Program-made: the position numbers and the translations under genes
The notes under the pieces: generated by a model
Seen by the model: the letters and a program-made list of their open reading frames with translations, nothing else
Told to the model about the DNA's origin: nothing
Database searches by the model: none
Shown: one piece after another, positions 22,215-29,785 of the stretch
How the letters are laid out: the number at the start of each line of letters is the position of its first letter
How positions within the stretch are numbered: position 1 is the stretch's first letter
Assembly: GCA_036001225.1 (NCBI GenBank)
Contig: DASYUM010000199.1
Coordinates: forward strand, 1-37,673
Direction of reading: 5' to 3'
Origin: DASYUM01 sp036001225
GTDB taxonomy: Bacteria; Methylomirabilota; Methylomirabilia; Rokubacteriales; DASRDR01
Length of the DNA stretch: 37,673 nt

Positions 22215-23543
22215 CTACACCCAGGGCGAGTGGCTCTGGGAGGCCCCGAAGGTCTTCCCCTGGGCGTACCGGCTGAACGCGAACGGCCGGAGCTCCGGCA
22301 CGTCGTCGCCCATCAGGTACCGCGCCACCAGCTTGCCGACGCCCGTCATCTTGAAGCCGTGGTTCGAGTCCGCGATCATGTACACGTTCGGCAGCACCCA
22401 GTCGAAGACGGGCACGTTGTCCGGCGTGAAGGCGCCGATCCCGCCGTTGCGGCGCTCGCGGAAGCTCGGCCGGCAGCCCTTGAAGCGCGACATGGTCTGG
22501 CCCATCGCCGCGCAGAAGTAATCGGCGAACCAGGGATCGGCCTGGTACTCGTCGTTGGCGTGGCCGTAGGGGTCGGTCACCGCGATGGGGCCGAGCTTCA
22601 CCGGCGTGGTGCCGCCCTGGAGTCCCGGCCGGTCCATTCGCTCGTTGGCGTTCTTGAAGTAGACGTAGGTGAAGTCCTTGATCTCCCGGCCGGAGGCCGG
22701 GTCCATCACCGGCTCCGAGGTCTCCACGTGGAGGACCGGCGGGTTCAGGCCGGCCGCCGTCAGATAGGGCTCGTCGTGGTAGACCTCGCCTTCCAGGAGC
22801 CGCCAGTAGGTCCACATGTCTTTTCGGACCGTGCTGCCGTACGGGTACCGGCACTCCACGGTCGTCGGCTTCCCGAGCATCGCCCAGTGCCGGGGGGTCC
22901 AGGCCCCCAGTCCCCAGATCACCGCCTCGCACCGGATGGGCCCCTGGCTGGTGAGGACCGCGCGCACGCGGCCGTTCTGGACGTCGTAGCCGGTCACCTC
23001 GACGCCGGGGAGGACCCGCACGCCCTGCTGGGCGCACTTCTCCGCCAGGCCGGTGACCGCCTGGCGGGTGCCGGCGTACCCGCTGACCTTCTCGTGGAGG
23101 GCGAGACCGACGTGCGAGGTGTTGAAGTCGGGCCACAGCCCCCGCACGAACCGCCGAGCCTCCTCGCCCGCGTAGAGATCGGACGGGTAGCCGGCCGCGT
23201 TCTGGCTCTTCCAGACGCGCTCGTATTCGGGAAGGTGCTGCTCCTCGTCCACGCCGATGTAGCCGACCTGCTGGAACCCGAAGGCCACCGGGTCGTACAT
23301 CCACACGTCCACGCTGTGGCGGAGGATGGCGTGGAGCGGCTCGGTCATGTAGAGGTTCCGCACGCAGCCGCAGGCGATCCCCGACGCCCCGGCCCCGACG
23401 CCGGTCTTGTCGAGCACGACGACGTCGCGGCCTGAGCCGCGCTTGCGGCGGGCCAGCTCCATGGCCAGGTGCCAGCCGGTGGAGAGGCCGTGGATGCCGG
23501 CGCCGACGACGACGTACGGGACGGATCCGGGAAGGTCGCTCAT
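22215..23543 (-). CDS. DAO-family FAD-dependent oxidoreductase
   Basis: This 442-residue protein has the GAGIHG motif (14-19) and VVLDKTGVGAGASGIACG, the FAD-binding part of sarcosine oxidase/DAO relatives. A C-terminal segment, GAFTPDNVPVFDWVLPNVYM then SNHGFKMTGVGK, places the isoalloxazine end. An insert of about 15 residues (ELARRKRGSGRD) separates the first helix from the second strand. It is longer than the three FAD enzymes at 6-10 kb and not close to them. GTG/ATG choice: ATG at 23543 with AGAGGAG upstream. It has its own divergent promoter (23588-23617). The substrate is unknown; a secondary amine or D-amino acid is typical. Confidence 0.86.
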   Translation of the reverse strand: MSDLPGSVPYVVVGAGIHGLSTGWHLAMELARRKRGSGRDVVVLDKTGVGAGASGIACGCVRNLYMTEPLHAILRHSVDVWMYDPVAFGFQQVGYIGVDEEQHLPEYERVWKSQNAAGYPSDLYAGEEARRFVRGLWPDFNTSHVGLALHEKVSGYAGTRQAVTGLAEKCAQQGVRVLPGVEVTGYDVQNGRVRAVLTSQGPIRCEAVIWGLGAWTPRHWAMLGKPTTVECRYPYGSTVRKDMWTYWRLLEGEVYHDEPYLTAAGLNPPVLHVETSEPVMDPASGREIKDFTYVYFKNANERMDRPGLQGGTTPVKLGPIAVTDPYGHANDEYQADPWFADYFCAAMGQTMSRFKGCRPSFRERRNGGIGAFTPDNVPVFDWVLPNVYMIADSNHGFKMTGVGKLVARYLMGDDVPELRPFAFSRYAQGKTFGASQSHSPWV

Positions 23544-23587
23544 GGGGTTCTCCTCTTGGTCAGAGAGCGCTCGCGCGAAGCGGCCTT

Positions 23588-23617
23588 ACCGTACCCGCGC
23601 CCGTGACGGAGTGTCAA
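23588..23617 (-). promoter_or_regulatory. Promoter of the FAD oxidoreductase
   Basis: On the minus strand TTGACA (23612-23617) is followed after 18 bases by TACGGT (23588-23593). The -35 is perfect, the -10 weak. The leader would be about 35 bases. A GGCCGA-T-TCGGCC dyad at 23626-23638 lies between this promoter and the divergent CoxL-like gene. Confidence 0.5.
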
Positions 23618-23643
23618 GTAGACCGGGCCGATTCGGCCGTGCT

Positions 23644-25968
23644 ATGACTGCTCCCACCATGGCCGAGTCGACCGACCACCGCTACATCGGCCGCGCCCTC
23701 AAGCGAGTCGAGGACCGACGGCTCCTGACCGGCGTCGGCCGCTACGTGGACGACTTCCGCCCTCCTGGCCTCGTCCACGTCGCCTTCGTCCGCTCGGACC
23801 ACGCCCATGCCCGGATCCGCCGGCTCGACGTGACGGCGGCCCGCGCCGCCCCCGGCGTGGTGGCCGTGGTCACCGGCGCCGAGGTCCGCCATCTCGGCCC
23901 CCTGCCGGTGATCCGGCTGTTCCCCGACATGAAGGTGCCGCCCCACGCCATCCTGGCCGCCGACGTCGTGCGGGCGGTCGGGGTCCCGGTGGTCGCGGTC
24001 GCCGCGGAGAGCGCGTATCAGGCCCGGGACGCCGCCGAGCTGATCGAGGTGGACTACGACCCGCTGCCGGCGGTGGTGGAGCCGAAGGACGCGCTGGCGG
24101 CCGACGCGCCGGTCATCTTTCCCGAGCTCGGGACGAACCGCTCCTTCAGCCAGGCCTGGCGACAGGGTGACGCGGCGGCGGCGTTCGCGTCGGCCGCCCG
24201 GGTCGTGAAGCTGCGCGTCGTCCAGCAGCGGCTGTCCGCGGTGGCGATGGAGCCGCGGGCGGTGCTGGCCGCCTTCGATCCCGCCACCGACGAGCTGACC
24301 CTGTGGAGCTCGACCCAGGCGCCGTTCGCGGTGCGGGCCGAGATCGCGCGCATCCTCGGGCTCTCGGAGTCCAAGGTACGCGCGATCGCCCCCGAGGTCG
24401 GCGGCGGCTTCGGCGTGAAGACGGCGCCCTATGGGGAGGATGTCCTGGTCGCCTACCTCTCGATGCGGCTCGGCCGCCCGGTCGCGTGGATCGCCAGCCG
24501 CCGAGAAGACCTCCTGACCACCCAGCACGGGCGGGGCGCGGTGGCCGAGGGCGAGCTGGCGGTGGCGGCCGACGGGCGGATCACCGCGCTGCGCGGCCGC
24601 GTCGTCTATCCGCTGGGCAGCTCCCTGGTGAACAGCGCCGCCGTCTCGCCCTGGAATCACGCCCGCCTCTTGCCCGGCGCCTACGTGGTCCCGGCCTGCG
24701 ACATCGAGACCGCCGGCGTCTTCACCACCACGGCGCCGATCGGCGCCTACCGGGGGGCCGGCCGGCCGGAGGCGGCGTTCCTCATCGAACGGCTCGTGGA
24801 CCAGGCGGCGCGCGCCCTCGGCATGGACCCGGCCGAGCTACGCCGGCGGAACCTGGTCCCGGCCGACCGCTTCCCGTTCCGCACGGTCACCGGCCAGGTC
24901 TACGACTCCGGCGACTACCCGCGCGCCCTCGATCGGGCCCTGGAGGCGGCGGGCTACGAGCGGCTTCGCCAGGAGCAGGCGGCGGCCCGCGCCCGGGGCG
25001 AGATCGTCGGGATCGGGCTGGCCTCGTACATCGAGCCCTCCGCGCTCGGCTGGGAGAGCGGGAGCGTCCGGGTCGAGCGCACCGGCTCGATCACCGCGGT
25101 CACCGGCTCGAGTCCGCACGGCCAGGGCCACGAGACGACGTTCGCCCAGATCGTGGCCGACTTCCTCGGGGTCGTGCCCGAGGAGGTGGTGGTCCTCCAC
25201 GGCGACACCCGCTCGGCGTCCCAGGGCTTCGGCACCTTCGGCAGCCGGAGCGTGGCCCTCGGCGGTGGCGCGCTGGCCAGCGCCGCCGTGGCCGTGCGGG
25301 AGCAGGGCAAGCGCGTCGCGGCTGCGCTCCTGGAGGCGAAGGCCGACGACGTCGTCGGCGTGCCCGGCGGCTTCCAGGTGGCGGGCGTCCCGGCCCGTCA
25401 GGTGAGCTGGAAGGAGGTGGCGGCGGCCGCCCACGCCGGCCGGCCGCCCGCGCCCGGCATCACGCCGGGCCTCGATGCCACCGTGTTCTTCCAGCCCGAC
25501 GGCGAGGCCTGGAGCTTCGGCAGCGTGGTGGCCGTGGTGCGCGTGGACCGGGAGACGGGGCAGATCGCCCTGGCGCAGCTCGTGTGGGTGGACGACGGCG
25601 GGACGATCGTCAACCCCCTGCTCGCCGAGGGCCAGCTCCACGGGGGGTTCGCCCAGGGGTTCGGCCAGGTCTTCCTCGAGCAGATCGTCTACGATGCGGC
25701 CGGCCAGCTCCTCACGGGGACGCTGATGGACTACGCCGTCCCCCGCGCCGAGGACGTGCCCGAGCCACACCTCGAAAAGACGCTGACGCCGTCGCCCCGC
25801 AACCCGCTCGGCGCCAAGGGGATCGGCGAAGCCGGGTGCATCGCCGTGCCGCCGGCCATCGTCAATGCGGTGGTGGACGCGCTGACCCCGTTCGGGGTCA
25901 CGCACCTCGACATGCCGCTCACGCCCGAGAAGGTCTGGCGCGCGCTGCGCGGCACGCGCGAGGCGTAG
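23644..25968 (+). CDS. Molybdopterin-binding large subunit of a xanthine dehydrogenase/CoxL-type hydroxylase, orphan
   Basis: This 774-residue protein contains the full CoxL-type molybdenum subunit. YIGRALKRVEDRRLLTG opens it, GGGFGVK lies at 253-259, the active-site loop AYRGAGR at 368-374, and GAKGIGEAG with the catalytic Glu near 729. AYRGAGR is the loop of form II CoxL-like proteins, not the AYRCSFR of true CO dehydrogenase, so the substrate is probably an aldehyde, purine or other heterocycle. The FAD-binding medium subunit and [2Fe-2S] small subunit that normally complete the enzyme are not adjacent on either side. ATG start 100 bases from the divergent FAD gene. An alternative ATG lies five codons on (MAESTDHRY). 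Confidence 0.9.
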   Translation: MTAPTMAESTDHRYIGRALKRVEDRRLLTGVGRYVDDFRPPGLVHVAFVRSDHAHARIRRLDVTAARAAPGVVAVVTGAEVRHLGPLPVIRLFPDMKVPPHAILAADVVRAVGVPVVAVAAESAYQARDAAELIEVDYDPLPAVVEPKDALAADAPVIFPELGTNRSFSQAWRQGDAAAAFASAARVVKLRVVQQRLSAVAMEPRAVLAAFDPATDELTLWSSTQAPFAVRAEIARILGLSESKVRAIAPEVGGGFGVKTAPYGEDVLVAYLSMRLGRPVAWIASRREDLLTTQHGRGAVAEGELAVAADGRITALRGRVVYPLGSSLVNSAAVSPWNHARLLPGAYVVPACDIETAGVFTTTAPIGAYRGAGRPEAAFLIERLVDQAARALGMDPAELRRRNLVPADRFPFRTVTGQVYDSGDYPRALDRALEAAGYERLRQEQAAARARGEIVGIGLASYIEPSALGWESGSVRVERTGSITAVTGSSPHGQGHETTFAQIVADFLGVVPEEVVVLHGDTRSASQGFGTFGSRSVALGGGALASAAVAVREQGKRVAAALLEAKADDVVGVPGGFQVAGVPARQVSWKEVAAAAHAGRPPAPGITPGLDATVFFQPDGEAWSFGSVVAVVRVDRETGQIALAQLVWVDDGGTIVNPLLAEGQLHGGFAQGFGQVFLEQIVYDAAGQLLTGTLMDYAVPRAEDVPEPHLEKTLTPSPRNPLGAKGIGEAGCIAVPPAIVNAVVDALTPFGVTHLDMPLTPEKVWRALRGTREA

Positions 25969-25969
25969 A

Positions 25970-26191
25970 ATGGGTGACATGGCGAAGAGTCCCGAAGGCC
26001 CCCTTCGGCCGAGACCGCCTGCCTCGTTCGGCTTTCCGGGTCAGTACGACGAGAACGGCGTGGATCTGTCCCTCATCCGCGAGAACATGCGGGTCACCCC
26101 GACCGAGCGCGCGCGCCGGGCGGAACGTGCGCGCCGCGCGGCCTTGCGGCTGCAGCAGATTGGCCGAGACGCCCGATCAAAGCCCGCTTGA
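25970..26191 (+). CDS. Small protein paired with a nucleotidyltransferase, putative antitoxin-like
   Basis: This 73-residue protein has a Pro-rich start, then GVDLSLIRENMRVTPTERARR (from residue 30), then a highly basic helix (AERARRAALRLQQIGRDARS). The DLSLIR...TPTER pattern resembles short proteins that I have seen directly before nucleotidyltransferase genes in other bacteria, usually with TPxERL in the same place. The function is unknown. ATG at 25970 with GAGG upstream; the ATG at 25979 is equally possible. It starts right after the CoxL-like stop and overlaps the nucleotidyltransferase by 32 bases, so the two are co-translated. Confidence 0.65.
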   Translation: MGDMAKSPEGPLRPRPPASFGFPGQYDENGVDLSLIRENMRVTPTERARRAERARRAALRLQQIGRDARSKPA

Positions 26192-26672
26192 GCGCTTCTG
26201 CGCGCTGTTCGCCCAGGCCGGCGTCGAGTTCATGGTCATCGGCGGGCAGGCCGAGGCGCTCATGGGCAGTGCGCGGGTCACCTACGACGTCGATTTCTGC
26301 TACCGGCGGACGGGCGACAACCTCGAGCGCTTGGCGGCCGCACTGGGCACGCTCAGCCTGACCCTCCGCGGGGCGCCGCCCGACCTCAAGTTTCGGCTCG
26401 ACGGGCGGGCGCTCGCGCTGGGTTGCAACTACACGTTCGTGGTCGATGGCGAGTTTCCGCTCGACCTCCTCGGGTATCTCGAACCGATCGGGACCTACGA
26501 CGATCTGCTGCCGCGCGCCGAGCAGGTGACGGTCTCCGGCTGGCCGGTCCGGGTGATCGGCCTCGAGGATCTCATCCGCATCAAGCGCCATCTCGGACGG
26601 CCGAAGGACCGCGACTCGCTCTTTCAGCTCGAGGCGATCAAGCGCCTCCGCGAGCAGGAAGGTCTCCGCTGA
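26160..26672 (+). CDS. Nucleotidyltransferase-fold protein (AbiEii/DUF6036-like)
   Basis: This 170-residue protein has VEFMVIGGQA (22-31) followed by SARVTYDVDF (37-46), the GG...R-T-x-D-x-D core of nucleotidyltransferase-like proteins related to AbiEii and DUF6036. The C-terminal region has VIGLEDLIRIKRHLGRPKD, very typical of that group. Asp43 and Asp45 are the metal-ligand candidates. The TTG start lies inside the preceding small gene. The ATG-less 5' end is supported by the loss of homology-like pattern further upstream, where the frame is a CoxL shadow. The 3' end overlaps the convergent 441-residue gene by 35 bases. Together with the small protein before it, this looks like a toxin-antitoxin-type pair. 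Confidence 0.78.
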   Translation: MAETPDQSPLERFCALFAQAGVEFMVIGGQAEALMGSARVTYDVDFCYRRTGDNLERLAAALGTLSLTLRGAPPDLKFRLDGRALALGCNYTFVVDGEFPLDLLGYLEPIGTYDDLLPRAEQVTVSGWPVRVIGLEDLIRIKRHLGRPKDRDSLFQLEAIKRLREQEGLR

Positions 26673-27963
26673 CGCGAGCCGGCAGCGCTTCGCCGGCGGA
26701 CAGGGCGTCGAGGAGGCGGCCCAGCGGCGCGGCGGTCAGCGCGGCGAGGGCGGTGCGATCCCGACGCCCGGCCTGCTCGAGCAGCGCCTGTTGCCGGGCC
26801 GGCGGCTCGGCGTCGAGCCACGCCGCGGCCGCTCGGCGCACGGCGGGCCCGACCAGGGCCAGAACCTCCCCGACGAGGTCGCGGGCGAGCCGCCGGCCGC
26901 CGCCCGCGGTCCGGTAGAGGCCGGGCAGCGCCAGCGACAGGCGCACCCGCTCTCCCCGCGCCTCGACGAGATCCCGCCGGACCGGGCCCCAGGCGACGTC
27001 GAAGCCCGGCCAGACCGCCGCGATCGCCGGCGCCAGCAGCGGCGTCGCCGCCAGCGGAAGCAGCGCCGCCAGCGCCTCACGCCAGATCGCCGGGAGCGGC
27101 ACGTCGGCGGCCGGCCCCGGATCGGGCGCGTCCAGCGCCGGCCGCCCGACGACCTCCCCGCGGGCGTCGAGGACCAGATGGTCCTCGAGCCGATGGCCGA
27201 GCGCCTCGAGGGCGGCGACGTGCCGCGGCTGACCGTCGGGCCCCGCCATCGGCCGGAGCACCCGATGCTCGCGCCGGCTGAGCCCCTGCCAGTCGGGACG
27301 GTAGTAGGCCCGGCCCTCCCACCAGACCTTCTCGACTCCGTCCCGGAGCTGGACGTAGATGCCATCGGCGTGGAACAGCCGCTCGTACGGGGCCGGGATC
27401 CAGTCGAGTGGCGCCTCGCGGGACTCCCCGGTCGCGAACGCCGCCTCCGCGTCGTGGAGGAACGCGTCGAGCGGATCGGGCGTGCCGGCGTCGTAGCGGA
27501 AGCATTCCGCGAGGGCCCAGAAGAGCTGCTCGGTCGGAAACGGGCCCCGGTAGCGGAGGGCGGGCGCGCCCTGGTCGGCCGCCAGCGAAGCCAGCACGTT
27601 GAGCAGCGTGGTGCCCGCGCCCGGCGGCAGGCGCGCGGGCTCGGCCAACGGCGGGATCGCTTCGATGGCGTCCCAGCGGACGGCCCCGCAGACCGTCAGG
27701 GTCTCGGGAGGGTGGTCGAGGGCCGGCGCGCGGACGATGCGATCGGAGGGTCCCCACAACGGGTGGTCCGCGCCGCCGGCCAGGACCCCGACCCAGCTAG
27801 CGTCCGCATTCCGGGCCCACAGGTCGCGGACGTCGCCCACCGCAGTCCGCCGAATCGCGAGGGTGACCCGGCCGCCGCGGTCCAGATCGAGGAAGCGGCG
27901 GCGCGGTGAGCCAGGCAGGTAGACGCTGACCGAACCATACGGGCGGACCCGGGTGAGGGCCAC
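26638..27963 (-). CDS. Conserved-looking protein of unknown function in operon with livF
   Basis: I do not recognise this 441-residue protein. It has no signal peptide or membrane helix. The N-terminal half is beta-rich (GSVSVYLPG, GGRVTLAIRR, SWVGVLAGG). The centre holds a distinctive aromatic block, DGVEKVWWEGRAYYRPDWQG (about 232-251). The C-terminal third is helical and Ala/Leu rich with repeated LLPLAA-type segments. Codon third positions are overwhelmingly G/C, as in neighbouring genes, so it is a real coding frame. Its GTG follows the livF stop with no base between, arguing for co-translation. Its 3' end overlaps the convergent nucleotidyltransferase gene by 35 bases. Any link to transport is inference from position only. 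Confidence 0.75.
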   Translation of the reverse strand: MALTRVRPYGSVSVYLPGSPRRRFLDLDRGGRVTLAIRRTAVGDVRDLWARNADASWVGVLAGGADHPLWGPSDRIVRAPALDHPPETLTVCGAVRWDAIEAIPPLAEPARLPPGAGTTLLNVLASLAADQGAPALRYRGPFPTEQLFWALAECFRYDAGTPDPLDAFLHDAEAAFATGESREAPLDWIPAPYERLFHADGIYVQLRDGVEKVWWEGRAYYRPDWQGLSRREHRVLRPMAGPDGQPRHVAALEALGHRLEDHLVLDARGEVVGRPALDAPDPGPAADVPLPAIWREALAALLPLAATPLLAPAIAAVWPGFDVAWGPVRRDLVEARGERVRLSLALPGLYRTAGGGRRLARDLVGEVLALVGPAVRRAAAAWLDAEPPARQQALLEQAGRRDRTALAALTAAPLGRLLDALSAGEALPARVSGDLPARGGA

Positions 27964-28683
27964 CTACAACCCGAGATAGGCTTCCTTGATGTAGGGGTCG
28001 TCCAGGAGCGCTTGCGCCGAGCCGGTCAGCGCGATCCGGCCGGTCTCGAGCACGTAGCCCGAGTGCGCGATCCGCAGCGCCTGGTGAACGTTCTGCTCGA
28101 CCAGCAGCATCGTCACTCCGTCCCGGTTGATCCGGACGATGGTCTCGAACAGCTCAGCGACCAGCAGCGGCGCCAGCCCCAGCGACGGCTCGTCCAGCAT
28201 GAGCAGTCGCGGCCGGGCCATCAGCGCCCGGCCGATCGCCAGCATCTGCTGCTCACCGCCGGAGAGGGTCCCGGCGAGCTGCCCTTGCCGCTCGGCCAGG
28301 CGCGGGAAGAGCCCGCACACCCACTCGAAGCTCGCCCGCAGCCCGGCCCGGGCCCGGGTCGGATAGGCCCCCAGCTCGAGGGTCTCGCGGACCGTCATCC
28401 CCGCCCACAGACGCCGGCCCTCCGGGATGTGGCTGAGGCCGAGGCCGACGATGGCGTGCGGCGCGAGCCCGGTGACGTCGCGGCCCTCGAAGCGGATCGT
28501 CCCGCTCTCCGGCCGGATCAGCCCCGACACCGCGCGGAGGGTGGTCGTCTTCCCAGCCCCGTTGGCGCCGAGCAGGGTCACGATGCGTCCGGCCGGCACC
28601 TCGAAATCGACGCCCCACAGCGCCTGGACGTCGCCGTGGGCGACCCGGAGGCCCGCGACCTCGAGCATGAGTGCGCGCAGCAT
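27964..28683 (-). CDS. livF: Branched-chain amino acid-type ABC transporter ATPase, LivF-like
   Basis: This 239-residue protein is the standard LivF length. Walker A GANGAGKT (39-46), the LivF-specific SHIPEGRRLWAGMTVRETLELGA block (about 84-106), LSGGEQQ (140-146), Walker B LLMLDEPSLGLAP (161-172) and the closing VLETGRIALTGSAQALLDD are all present. LivF pairs with LivG to drive LivH/LivM permeases, but none of those, nor a LivK binding protein, is next to it. Instead it is directly coupled to an unknown 441-residue gene. ATG at 28683 chosen; ATG at 28668 is also possible. It may serve a transporter encoded elsewhere. Confidence 0.92.
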   Translation of the reverse strand: MLRALMLEVAGLRVAHGDVQALWGVDFEVPAGRIVTLLGANGAGKTTTLRAVSGLIRPESGTIRFEGRDVTGLAPHAIVGLGLSHIPEGRRLWAGMTVRETLELGAYPTRARAGLRASFEWVCGLFPRLAERQGQLAGTLSGGEQQMLAIGRALMARPRLLMLDEPSLGLAPLLVAELFETIVRINRDGVTMLLVEQNVHQALRIAHSGYVLETGRIALTGSAQALLDDPYIKEAYLGL

Positions 28684-28735
28684 ACGCCGGGCTCTTCGAC
28701 GCCGTCAACGAGCGCCCTGGATGGGCCCGGGGAGT

Positions 28736-28765
28736 TTGACTGAACCCGCGCGCGGCCGCTACAAT
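28736..28765 (+). promoter_or_regulatory. Strong sigma-70-type promoter upstream of the diguanylate cyclase
   Basis: TTGACT (28736-28741) and TACAAT (28760-28765) are separated by 18 bases, each matching consensus in five of six positions. This is the best promoter in the window and stands out in such GC-rich DNA. The transcript would start near 28772, leaving a leader of about 117 bases before the ATG at 28889. Confidence 0.7.
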
Positions 28766-28888
28766 AAGAGCGGTTTCGGTGGGCGCCCCGCCGAGCATCC
28801 CGTGCTCCCGCCTCCTGGCGTCCTCGGCGAGGCGCCAGCGTCCCAGTCCACGACCCAGGGAGGAAGGGCGAGGCTCTCTCGCGTCGGC

Positions 28889-29764
28889 ATGAACGTCCTC
28901 GGCTATCTCGGCCGGCAGTCCAAGGCCGCCCTGACCGCGCTCGGCGTCGGGCTGGTCGCGGTGACGGGGATCCTCCAGTACCTGACGGCGCCCAACCTCT
29001 CCTTTCTCGTCTACTACCTGGTGCCGGTCGCGCTGGCCGCCTGGTTCGTCGGCAAGTGGCCGTCGATCCTGATCGCCGCCGTCAGCGCGGCGGTCAGCGC
29101 GGTCGCCGGCGTCGCCGCCACCCTCCGCGGGGACCCTGGCCCGTCGACGTTCACCGTCCCCTACAGCATCGTGAGCGCCCAGTTCGGCTTCTTCCTCATC
29201 ACGCTGGCCTACGTCCTGACCGCGCTCAAGGTCGCCTTCGACCGGGCCGACCGGCTGGCGCGGACGGACTACCTGACCGGCGTCGCCAACCATCGCGCCT
29301 TCGCCGAGATGGCCAACGCCGAGCTGGAGCGGGCGCGGCGCTACGAGCACCCGTTCAGCCTCTGCTACATCGACGTGGACAACTTCAAGACCGTGAACGA
29401 CCGGCTCGGCCACGGGGTCGGTGACGGCCTCCTGCGGGTGGTGGCCGACACCGTCCGGCGTCAGATCCGGACCAGCGATGCGATCGCCCGGCTCGGCGGC
29501 GACGAGTTCGCCATCCTGCTGCCGGAAACCGCCTACGAGGCGGCCCAGGTCGTCGTGGGCAAGGTGCACGAGAGCCTGAGCGAGATGGCCCGGCTGCGGG
29601 GCTGGCCGGTCACCTTCAGCATGGGCGTGGTGACCTGTCTGGAGTCTCCCGACTCCGTCGAGATGCTGATCAAGGCCGCCGACCGGCTGATGTACACGGT
29701 GAAGCGCGGCGGTAAAGGCCGCATCCGGCACGAGATCCTCGGCAAGTCCCCGACGCCGGCCTAG
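28889..29764 (+). CDS. Membrane-bound diguanylate cyclase (GGDEF)
   Basis: This 291-residue protein has an N-terminal membrane domain of three to four helices (about 12-32, 38-56, 58-78 and 92-113) and a C-terminal GGDEF domain. The RTDYLTGVANHRAF opening (125-138), LGGDEFAILLP with GGDEF at 203-207, and the RTSD inhibitory I-site at 194-197 are all intact. It should therefore make cyclic di-GMP from two GTP and be subject to product inhibition. The short membrane part has no periplasmic sensor domain. ATG start; it follows the promoter at 28736-28765 and ends 21 bases before etfB, suggesting a shared transcript with the electron-transfer genes. Confidence 0.9.
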   Translation: MNVLGYLGRQSKAALTALGVGLVAVTGILQYLTAPNLSFLVYYLVPVALAAWFVGKWPSILIAAVSAAVSAVAGVAATLRGDPGPSTFTVPYSIVSAQFGFFLITLAYVLTALKVAFDRADRLARTDYLTGVANHRAFAEMANAELERARRYEHPFSLCYIDVDNFKTVNDRLGHGVGDGLLRVVADTVRRQIRTSDAIARLGGDEFAILLPETAYEAAQVVVGKVHESLSEMARLRGWPVTFSMGVVTCLESPDSVEMLIKAADRLMYTVKRGGKGRIRHEILGKSPTPA

Positions 29765-29785
29765 ATGGCCGAGGGAGCCCGGCAG

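Noticed and set aside
23644..25968. Carbon monoxide dehydrogenase large subunit.
   Set aside because: The active-site loop is AYRGAGR, not the AYRCSFR of true CO dehydrogenase.
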